Assembly (NCBI GenBank): GCA_020086605.1
Contig: JACBWW010000046.1
Span: forward strand, 5,480,159-5,544,158
Direction: 5' to 3'
Length of the DNA: 64,000 nt
From: Lanius collurio
Taxonomy: Eukaryota > Chordata > Aves > Passeriformes > Laniidae
Shown piece by piece: positions 20,697 through 29,624 of this stretch (position 1 is its first letter; every line of letters starts with the position of its first letter). The notes under the pieces were generated by a model. That model was not told the DNA's origin and did not search any database. It worked only from the letters and a program-made list of their open reading frames with translations. Position numbers and translations under genes: made by a program.

Positions 20697-23393
20697 GCCT
20701 CCTAAGAACTGCAGCTCCTACTGTTTGTCCACCATGCTGCTCCAAGACATAACCACTTCCCCAACTTTACTTGGTCATCAAGAGGGCTGTAATTTAGACC
20801 AAGGCTTTAACACTAAACAAAGCACGTTTTTGCCCAACTTAAGTACAAGGCTGGATGGAGTGGATTTTTACTTCCATGGCTGTAGTTCTGCAGGGCACCC
20901 AAACACCATATAAATGTCTGGACCTTTACAATACAATAGGGATTTGACAGAGTTCAAAGTTGGGATGTGGTCAGACTCCTTGTGTGCAAACCTCACCTTC
21001 TCTGAGAGTCAAACATCAAGTAAGACTGTAGGCTTGTGCCTCCTGCCCTGCTGAACTCTTATTTTGTCTCCTGTTTGAGCCTTTGCTTCACTTCCCTTTA
21101 AGCACTTGGCTCTAGGAGTTGGTGCATCTCATCTTTCACTTTGAAACTCCCTGTTCCTACTAGCTATTGAATCACGTGGGAATTGCAGATCCTAACAGTT
21201 TGGAAGCTAGAAGATATAAAAAAAATAAAGCCTTAAAAAACTGTATTGTCTTAATTCCCGGAGGAGGTGGATTGTAACTCATGTCCTTGAATATTCTGGT
21301 TAGGTGCTCAGCCCATTTCCTTTGTAAGATAAAATTTTATTTATTTTGCTGTATGAAATATTTGCCCAAGGACTTTCTTCTATCCCCAAGTTAGTAGTAA
21401 CGCTTGTGGAGAAAGACTGACTGCTTCTTAAAAGACTATCAAGTCTGGGTAGAAGACAGACAAGCAGCCTGGTGTGGGGAATTGGTAGGGGTATTTTGGA
21501 TGAATTATTACATGACCTCACACTAATAATTTCAGGAATGAACTTTTTTGAAGCAGGGAATTTTGGGCTCTGGATTCAGCTGTGAGAGCTGAATATAGCT
21601 TTCCAGATGGGCATCTACACTTCTTGAAGAAAACCCCACTTCAGTCTTGGCCATGAAGGCACTGGATTTCTTCCTTGATGCTCTCCCGGAGCACCATAAA
21701 TACTGTGTCCCAGAGAGGCTGTGACTTATTCAGGGACTGTTGGTCAGACCTGCCTGCAGAGGCCACTGGACCTGAAAGCATCGAGGAGCACATCAGGACC
21801 AGGCCCTGGCAAGTACTGCAGATTTTATCCTTTTTTTCCCTTGAATTTTGCTGTAGTGCATAGCCATACCTCAGGACTTCCAAGGGCTGCTTCCTAATCT
21901 CCCCAGCAGGATTACTGCCGCTGGAAAACATGAGGGCTTGGACTAGCTATCAACTTTATCAGGACAGCTTCTTTCCGGCCAAGCCAGTTAGAGCGTTGCT
22001 AAGCGGGAATCTTGGGTTGAAGCTGCTCTTCTCATATTTCACAGATGGCCTCAATGAATGATTTACTAGGAGAGTAAAAGATTAGCCAGATTCCTTTAAC
22101 TGTATCTCAAGTCATATAAAGCACTTGGTTTTATTGGAGCCTGGGCAATTCCTAATTCTTTAGCCTTGTTAGACTGTTTTACAGTGACTAATTGCCCTGT
22201 ACTCCCTCCCTGGGAATCAGGTGTCTCCTGGGGAGGGATCCACATGCCTCTCACAAGCCTCACCCAATGCCCTGGAACAGCCGTGCCAGTGAAGGCTACT
22301 CCACGTGGGCAGGTACCCAACAGCCTCGAGACGTGATGTCTCCAGCTGAATTTTACTGGAGAGGCTCGTGCCCTTCTGGGAGAGAAATGGCAAAGGAAAT
22401 ACTTAATATTTGCAGTGAGATGTTCCCATAAAATTACCAAAAGCTTTACAGAATCTTCCTGTGGAGAAAACCAGCACTGCAGAGTTCAAGTGAACAGTGG
22501 TTTGGGAAGGGCAAAACCTCTTGCTTTAAGATTTTAACTTGTCTCCAAGGCTTGGATGAGCTCTTCTGGGGGAAGGTAGATTACCCCATGTTTGCCTGTT
22601 ACCGAGTTTCTCACATTTGTCTCTTTTACACTAGGCAACCAGAACTCTGTCTCTCTGTGGCAATTTCTACAGAGTCTGGCTGTTTTAAAAGACTGCTGAT
22701 TTAAACATCCAAATTGAAAAAGCAAGGTTTAAAGTGGACATACTTTTTCCTTTAGAGTGAGACTTGTTAAAGATCTTTGTTAAATTATTTACAAGGGGTC
22801 TCACAAGATGAACAGATCTTTGCATGTAATCATTTGTATGACTTCCATTGTGCTTTTCTCCCCTGCCACTAAATCAAAACACAATCATGAGATCACTAAA
22901 GGGCTTGCAGGGAGGGTTGGCCCGTTGCTATTGATATATGAAGTGTACATGCCAGAAAGTCTAAAGCAGTATTGGCATGTGCTGATCTCCTGTGAACAGT
23001 CTTTGATTTACAGCCGCCAGAGATGAGAGCTCTGGGGCTCGCTAAGGGATCCAACCCCTAGCAGAAATGCTTAAAATACTCGGAATTTAGCCAACAGGCT
23101 AAGAAAAGGGGGTTGTATCTTCCTTTCTCTCTGCTGTGATCTCCTCACATACAACACCTAAAGTTATACAAGACAAAGGGATGAGAAGAATGTCTTTGTC
23201 ACCAAGACATTCCAAAGTTTTTGAAGTTCCTTGGTCTGCCCCAGAAGTACAAGGATAATAAAACTTGCTACTTTTCTGATTTTTGCATCACCATTTGGAC
23301 AGAAAAATTGGGGCTGAACCTACATCCTGATAGTTCCTCTTAGTTGAATCTGTGGTATAAAGGAACCCCCTCGATTAAGGCTCCCCCGCCACA
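20697..23393. other. Intergenic, nothing identified
   Basis: Only short ORFs without recognisable domains. No splice-flanked coding block stands out. Confidence 0.45.
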
Positions 23394-23399
23394 GTTTTT
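23394..23399. repeat. Target-site duplication GTTTTT (left)
   Basis: Matches 25917-25922 exactly on the other side of the element. Six bases fits alpha- or betaretrovirus-type integrase. Confidence 0.7.
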
Positions 23400-23698
23400 T
23401 GTGGAGGTGCCTTCCCCTGAAATCCTGGGGGAGGGACCCTGCAGGGTACGGGTCTGTCCCTGTCCCTGTCCCCATGTCATGTGTGCCCCATACCTGTTCC
23501 TGATTGGGTTGGTGTATGTGCCTGGGGCCCAGGGAAAAGAGAGCAGGGTCCCATGACTGGGAGTTGGCCTGGGAACTCCAGCCATGCGGCTGGAGGAATA
23601 AAATAATCCCTGAACATCTACAAAAACATTGCTTCGTCTTTCCTTTCAAGTCCATCGCTGTCTTATATATTGTTGTAAGGATTCCTTGCACTACAACA
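23400..23698 (+). repeat. 5' LTR of copy 1
   Basis: 299 bases starting TGTGGAGG and ending CTACAACA. It holds AATAAA in GGAGGAATAAAATAATCCC and a TTATATATTG stretch near the end. By eye it differs from its own 3' LTR at about 20 positions, more than expected for the low CpG decay inside the element. Confidence 0.9.
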
Positions 23699-23799
23699 AA
23701 CGGTGGCGAATTGCTGGCAGACGATCCCTGGAGAAGGTAATTCGTGAGTAACTCTCAATATGTCTTCTTGCTTTCATTTTGCTGTCCCATCTCTGAACG
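23699..23799 (+). other. Leader with possible primer-binding site and splice donor
   Basis: AACGG then TGGCGAATTGCTGGCAGA follows the LTR and is where a primer-binding site should start with TGG; I cannot match it to a specific tRNA. GTGAGT at 23744-23749 is a good splice donor and is conserved in the other copy. Confidence 0.45.
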
Positions 23800-24115
23800 A
23801 TGGAGGACTCTTGGAAAGACTCATGGCTGTCCGAACCACGGAGACATTTACCTTAAACTAAAAAAGGTTCTGGAACAGCAATATGTAGATTTTAGCTTAA
23901 TGCAAGCTCAGAAAGAATTAAGACACTTTTTGGCATGGCTGTTTAAAAACTTCTTCTATGTTTCTTGGGATTTGATTCTTACCAAGGACTTTTGGAAGAA
24001 TGTTTGGACACAGTTAATTTCTGAATCAAAAAATATGCCGATGCAGGACTATTTCCGTGAGTATTACCTTATTTCAGAGACTGTTGAGCAATATCGGCTG
24101 TGTCCCGCTGAGGTT
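23800..24115 (+). pseudogene. Matrix-like Gag remnant (copy 1), frameshifted
   Basis: An ATG at 23800 opens a frame with SWLSEPRR that ends at a stop within about 20 codons. The homologous continuation YLKLKKVLEQQ lies in another frame, so a small indel separates them. The motif WLFKNFFYV and a following WxxxWTQLI are shared with copy 2. Spacing of Tyr, Leu, Phe and Trp resembles the betaretroviral matrix (Gag p10) fold. In a virus this domain targets Gag to the membrane. Assignment to matrix is by pattern and position after the leader. Confidence 0.6.
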
Positions 24116-24938
24116 TTAGCAGCGAACATGTGGTCGAGCAGTGCGCGCGTTGCAGCGGCTCCTCCGCCACCCCGGAGACCGCGCGGCCCCGGCCGTGGGC
24201 GCCGGGTGCATTGCGGGCGGCGGCGAGGGAGCTCCCGCGTGTGGGAGAGCCAGTGAGGCCCGGCACAGCGGCAGCAGAGCCGGCAGGGAGACCGGAGGTG
24301 GTGGGAATGGAGCCAGGAGCAACGCGGCGGCGTGGGCCTGGCGGTGTTCGTCCTGAGGCAGCGGCGAGGGCAGTGGCGGCCAAGGTGCGTCCCAGCAATG
24401 GCCACCCCGCGCCGCGTGGCGAGCGACAGTCCAAGCCCCGCACCGAGAAAGGCAGTGGCGATTGTGGCAGTCGCTATGGCGACCGTGGTGAGCCACGCTG
24501 AGCAGAGCCAGAGGGGCCTGGGGGCAAGAAGGAAACCGCGCTAGCCGACGGGCACACAGCCGATGGCAGCAGCAGCAGCGGCAGCCCCGGCGTTATGAAG
24601 CCGCGCACACGCAAACGCCTCACAGGGCACAGCTGCGCAGCCGCGCAAACGCCCAGAAAGCGTGGAGCTGCAGTCTCGTGGAAGTCCAGAGGAGAAGCGA
24701 GCACAGCACCAAACGGCGGTGCAGAGGTGGCCGAAGGCGGAGCAGCCGGCAGGGTCAGCGTGCACCAGCACGGCCCGACCAGACCCGCATGGCCCCACAC
24801 GCGATCCCGAGGAGTCAAGACCCCGTGACAAGAACGCGCTGGCAGCCCCAGCCCCGGCGGTCCTGGCTGTGGCAACTCCAACGCGAGAGCGAGCGAAACC
24901 AAAAGTGAAAGCAAGAACAAAGGAACTCGGAAAATGAA
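24116..24938 (+). other. CpG-rich basic/Ala-Gly-Ser region of the element (copy 1)
   Basis: Very GC-rich, CpG-dense sequence linking the matrix remnant to the cold-shock domain. Translations are Arg-, Ala- and Ser-rich with stops and shifts among frames. The same region is in copy 2 (36.0-36.65 kb), so it belongs to the family. Part of it may come from the low-complexity N-terminus of the captured Y-box gene; the rest has no recognisable origin. Confidence 0.6.
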
Positions 24939-25394
24939 AATATTATTGCAGCTAGGGTTTTTGGAACTGTAAAATGGTATAATGTAAAGAAAAATTATGA
25001 TTTCTTATTGAAAAGTGATACTGGAGAAAGTATTTTTGTCCATAAATCTGCTGTTGTGAAAAATAACCCCAAAAGTAATGTTCCAAGCTTAGAAGAAGGA
25101 GAAAGAGTAGAATTTTAAATTGTGCAAGGAAAGAAGGGCTCACAGGCTGCATGTGTTACAGGCACTGGGGCTGTCCCTGTCAAAGGCAGTAGATATGCTA
25201 GACAATATCCCCATAATCCCTATCCTTTCCCCTATGTCACCTTCTCCTTTTATCCCATGCCCCTTTATCTCCCATATATGCCCAGCCCAAATCTGCCTTT
25301 CTGGTACCCCTCACAAAACCAGTCTTTTTCATATGCCATTAATCCCTTTGCAATGCTGATGGGGGGGATGAAAAGGAGAGAGGAAAGAAATTAA
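24939..25394 (+). pseudogene. Captured Y-box cold-shock domain plus Pro/Tyr/Phe tail (copy 1)
   Basis: Codons 24939-25199 encode an 87-residue Y-box-type cold-shock domain. FGTVKWYNV aligns with the GTVKWFNV strand of YBX proteins, the RNP1 site reads KKNYDFL instead of NGYGFI, the RNP2 site reads SIFVHKSAV, and KNNPKSN, EEGERVEF and GSQAACVTG with VPVKGSRYA follow in YBX order. One in-frame TAA lies at 25116. After the domain comes PHNPYPFPY and other Pro/Tyr/Phe-rich sequence, ending FAMLMGGMKRREERN and a stop at 25394. Host YBX proteins bind mRNA and control its packaging and translation. There are no introns, so capture went through RNA. Confidence 0.88.
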
Positions 25395-25618
25395 CCGTCA
25401 TTTTCTAAGATTCCAACAGGTACAGAAAGGAAGAAACCCTCTCCTGACTCAGTTTCCATCTGAAGCATGCTCAAGTCCTGTCTCCCTTCTGATGCTCCAA
25501 AGAAAATCTGTTTGGACATCTGGGGACTCAAGATGGTGGCTTCCTTTCCTTTGAAAATGTTTTGTTGTTTATCCAACTGTATTTTCCAATGTTCTTTATT
25601 TTAAAAGAAAGGGTGAAT
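25395..25618 (+). other. Non-coding tail of the element with polypurine tract (copy 1)
   Basis: About 220 bases between the tail stop and the 3' LTR. It ends AAAAGAAAGGGTGAAT just before TGTGG, the expected place and content of a polypurine tract. The matching segment is kept in copy 2. Confidence 0.6.
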
Positions 25619-25916
25619 TGTGGAGGTAACTTCCCCTGAAATCCCCGGGGGGAGGGACCCTGCAGGGTACGGGTCTGTCCCTGTCCCTGTCCCCATGTCA
25701 CGTGTGCCCCATACCTGTTCCTGATTGGGTTGGTGTGTGTGCCTGGGGCTTGGGGAAAAGAGAGAGGGTCCTGTGACTGGGAGTCGGCCTGGGAACTCCA
25801 GCCATGCAGCTGGAGGAATAAAATAATCCCTGAACATTTACAAAAACATCGCTCCACCTTTCCTTTCAAGTCCATCGCTGTCTTATATATTGTTGTAAGG
25901 ATTCCCCACTACAACA
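25619..25916 (+). repeat. 3' LTR of copy 1
   Basis: 298 bases, TGTGGAGG to CTACAACA. In the central U3 segment (GGCTTGGGG, GGTCCTGTGAC, GTCGGCC) it matches the 3' LTR of copy 2 rather than its own 5' LTR. Confidence 0.9.
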
Positions 25917-25922
25917 GTTTTT
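25917..25922. repeat. Target-site duplication GTTTTT (right)
   Basis: Exact partner of 23394-23399. Confidence 0.7.
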
Positions 25923-26109
25923 CAGGGCTAAAATTTTGGTGCAAGTTATAGCAGGATGAGAGAAGAGTTATAAAAAGTACAAAATTCTATCTCCTTCTCA
26001 GTGAAGGTAGAAATAAAACATTTGCAGGACAGAACATTATCTACCACCAGTTGTGTCTCATATAAATGAGTTGTGCATTGGCATTTTTTGCAGAATTTTT
26101 CAAGCCTAT

Positions 26110-27056
26110 CAGTCTGTTGGGGTTTTGGGAGTTCCCTTTTCTGTTTCTTTTTCCCTCTTGAGGAATTTTTTCCCTATATATGATGCTGGGGCAACAAATT
26201 GCTGGGTACTTGGGAAGGACAAAGGACCTAGCCACTGAGAGTGTGGTCCACTCTCTTTCACCTGGGTGTGTGGGCTTTGGGAGCTCTCAGTGTTCCAACA
26301 GAGAGGCTGCTGCCATCTTGTCAGCACTGCAGGTTTTCTACTTTCGGCTGCCTTCTTTCCACCAAAGAAACCCCGGGATTTCAAAACTCGCCTTTCCCTG
26401 CCCCGCCAGGAGCCGGGCTGCAGCCACCCTGCCTCCGCCATTGCTTTGCTACTCTGTAGACTCGCACATCCTGCCTGCGGAAACCTTTGCGAGTTTCCCG
26501 CTGCAGCTCCAGAGTTGATCCATCTCATCTACCACCCGGGATTTGTGCTCGTCCCTGCTGTTCCAGCCTGCTGTTCCCGAGGGTCTGGCTGGACACCGGA
26601 ATCGGCTGCCCAGGGAGGTCTGTGAAGCCTTTCTTCCATCCCTTTCCCGGATCTCAGGCGGCCATTGCCGTGTGCTCCCCGAGCCCGCTCCGGAGCGCCC
26701 CCTGCAGCCGCGGGGGAACCATCGCACCTGCCCTGCTCACCGGGAGCCGCCAGCGCCCCTGCCGGCTGTGAGTGGAACTGCACCAAAGGGGAAAGGGCCT
26801 GACAGCTGAGAGAGGCTGCACTGGGTTTGTGCTTCTGTTTGCTGTCACTGCCACAGTTATTGCTGTTTGTTTGCTGTGTTATACAGATATATATATATTA
26901 GTAAAGAACTGTTGTTCCTATTCCACATATCTTTGCCTGAAAGCCCCTTAATTTCAAAATTATAATAATTCGGAGGGAAGGAGGTTGCATTTTTAATTTC
27001 AAGGGAGGCTCCTGCCTTCCTTGGCAGACACCTGTCTTTCAAACCAAGACACAGTC
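26110..27056 (+). mobile_element. Solo LTR, passerine ERV type, with 5-bp duplication
   Basis: The LTR is 26115-27051 (937 bases), begins TGTTGGGG and ends CCAAGACA. CAGTC flanks it on both sides (26110-26114 and 27052-27056). A TATATATATATTAG stretch near 26890 and the end segment with GGCTCCTGCCTTCC look like an LTR family common in songbirds, which I recognise by appearance. Five-base duplications fit ERV-L or gammaretrovirus-like elements, so it is unrelated to its neighbour. A solo LTR is the product of recombination between two LTRs. Confidence 0.85.
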
Positions 27057-29370
27057 AGAAAAGCAGACCTTCATTTTGAGACGAGTATGTCCTCCCCATG
27101 ATCCAACTGGCCTGTAGGAGCAGAATATTTACACCAAACATAATTTTAAAAGCAAATGGCATCCTTTGATGTTTAAAAATAAAAAAGAACAGTCTGTGTT
27201 TCTGAGGGCAACACCAAATCTCAGGGGATTACTCACCATGGCAATTTTTTTGAGGATGTTAAGTCACTCACACAGATTTTATCCACAGGCTGCCAGGCCA
27301 GGGGGATCCCTGGGGTTGTTTGAATGTGATCTCCCACTAGTGATCATCGAAGGTCATCGAGCCCTGCAAATTCTCATCAAAGACTGACTCCATTTCTCAT
27401 TGCCAAGCAGGCGGGGCCATTGATCATGGTTTGAAAAGGCACTGTCAAAAGATGGAGAAATTAACAGGAACACTTGAAAGTTGTGAGAAAACACTGTGAA
27501 AATAGTGAATTTCCTTGATTTTTGAATCTCTCTTGTTATTTTCAGATGTAAAATCATTGTGCCAGATGTACTAAATGAACACCTGACGTTGTCCTCAGAA
27601 AGGCACCGGGCCGTGATTCCAGCCTTTTGCTGTGCATCCCACCATGTTTGCATGTCTGGAAGCCTCTGTCAGCAATGGTGGGACAGCTGTATACACTGCA
27701 ATACGCTGCTAATTCCTCTTGCAATGCTGTCTTGCTTTTATTCTGTTCCTCCTGTTATTCTTCTCCTTCTGTCACTGCCAACGCAGCAGTGGATCTGCTC
27801 CTACAGAAGGGGCTGTTCTCCATGTGCCTGCCCTTGTCCGTGCACAGGTTTAAAATACCCCTTTCTGAAGGCAAACAGGAATGGGAAAAAGCAATAAGCT
27901 AAAAATTGAAATAATAATGTATTTATAAGATTACTTAAAATGTCTGTTTCTCACCATTTTGTGAGGATCCTGTCTGACAGAGGCATGAGTGCAATTGCTT
28001 GGGAGCAGAGAGGCAGGGATAAGAAAGGAAACAGCTGTGATCCCTTTTTGGAGTATTTGCTCTTATTCATTCCCTTAGATGTATCCCAATGTAAAAAACC
28101 TTTCAGATCTCTTTACAAAGGGATTGCTAAGTGGGACTGAGAAAAAGGTATTCTGTAATGTAATAATTTCTGTCTTTTCTCTTCATTTTTCTGCTTGGTT
28201 ATAGAGAGGAAATGTGGCTGGTTGTTAATTTGAAATCATTTGTAGTGGTGATGGCATAATGGATATGAAAGTTCACAGGACTCTGACAATTGCCAATGTA
28301 TTGAGGCTTTCAGATGAAAAAAAATGAAATCTGCCTGTAAAGGATTCCTATTTGTCATGGAAAGACCCCACAATACCACAGGACAGCTGCTTGCCTGGGA
28401 TCTGTACCTCATATCTAAGGAACCAGAACAGACGTGCTCTATTGTACAAAAAGTACAACCCCACAGAGACAGGTAAATCATTTTTTATAAGGGAAAACAT
28501 CATCTAGAATTAACGTTTTCTGTAAAAGATGGTTTTCAGGGTTTGCTTGCTATACAATGCAATTAAAAATACGGCTTAAAATACATAAGTTATGGTCTTT
28601 TATATTCTAATGCCCTAGTAACCTCCTCTGGAGTTGGATTTGGTGCCACTGCAAGTGTGGCTGGAGAGCTGGTGGGGTCTAGTTTGCGAGGAGCTCTCCT
28701 GTAGTTGAGCACACAGGTGAAACAGGTGGCAAAAGTTTCCTGGGAGATGTTGAGTCTGGAGTTTTTCCTCTCCTCAAGCCACTCTGCACTTTACCTTGTT
28801 CCCCATATCAAATAATGTGGTGAGGTTTCATTTGAAAATGAGAATGAAAAAAAACCAGTCCAGGGCCGAAGCTTTACCAAGCAGCTGGAAATTGGGAAAG
28901 GCTAAGCTGTGATGTAACACAAATGTCATGCAAAAGGTGAACTTCTAAAAAATCTCCATCTGGTTGTTTTGGGGTGCTTTTATTTTTCACGGGCTATCTT
29001 TGCAAGGGTTCCTTGGTCTTCGGTGTGACCAGGTTGCTTGGGAGGCTGCCACAAATTGTCCCTCAACAAAATAAGGGTATTGCCATGAAGTTCAGGGAGG
29101 AGGAATAATCCCCTCCAAGTTCCCCATGAGGTTCCTTGTTGGTATATTTTTAGCAATGCCTCCTTTTAGTTCACTCTGTGTCAGGAAATTTTGTACTGAG
29201 CTTTCCAGTGTGCCATGCTGTGCCAGCAGCATCACAAGGGCAAAGCATGTCTGTCTGGAAGAGTTTATCTAATATCAATTCCCTTAACTTTGGCAGATCC
29301 AAGATTTCCTCCAATCCTTTTTTCTTCTCTCCACTTTTTGGTTATTGCTTCAAATAACCAAACCAAGGAA
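27057..29370. other. Intergenic, nothing identified
   Basis: AT-rich sequence without exon-like blocks, RNA genes or repeats that I can name. Confidence 0.45.
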
Positions 29371-29624
29371 GACAGCTGTGGAGGTGCGTCCCTGTCCCTG
29401 CTCCCATGTCACGTGTGCCCCATACCTGTTCCTGACTGGGTGGTTTGGGTGCCTGGGGGCTGGGGGGGAGGAGGGTCCCAGAGTCTGCTTGGGAACTCCA
29501 GCCATGTGGCTGGAGAAATAAAATCATCTCTGAACCTCTACAAAAATACCGCTTCATCTGTCCTTCCAAATCCATTGCTGTCTTATATATTGTTGTAAGG
29601 ATTGCCTGCACTACAACAGACAGC
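29371..29624 (+). mobile_element. Short solo LTR of the Y-box retrovirus family
   Basis: The LTR is 29377-29618 (242 bases), TGTGGAGG to CTACAACA, flanked by GACAGC on both sides (29371-29376 and 29619-29624). It lacks part of U3 near its start. GGGTGGTTTGG and GGAGAAATAAAATCATCTCTG are closer to the 5' LTR of copy 2 than to the others. A third independent insertion of this LTR group within 15 kb. Confidence 0.9.

Larger units (their letters stand above)
23400..25916 (+). mobile_element. Non-autonomous endogenous retrovirus with captured Y-box domain (copy 1)
   Basis: The order is 5' LTR (23400-23698), leader with a splice donor (GTGAGT at 23744), matrix-like Gag remnant, CpG-rich basic region, Y-box cold-shock domain, Pro/Tyr/Phe-rich tail, purine tract and 3' LTR (25619-25916). 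A 6-bp duplication GTTTTT flanks it. No protease, reverse transcriptase, integrase or envelope is recognisable in its 2.5 kb, so it must have been mobilised by enzymes from another virus. The reading frames are broken by shifts and stops. A copy of the same design lies on the minus strand at 34955-37559. Confidence 0.9.

Noticed and set aside
23744..24256. 170-codon frame read as one Gag ORF from 23744
   Set aside because: Position 23744 is GTG inside the splice donor, not an ATG. The conserved ATG is at 23800 in another frame, so this is a decayed, shifted reading.
26590..26640. CR1-like phrase GGCTGCCCAGGGAGGT
   Set aside because: It lies inside the solo LTR with matching 5-bp duplications; the similarity to CR1 is short and probably chance.
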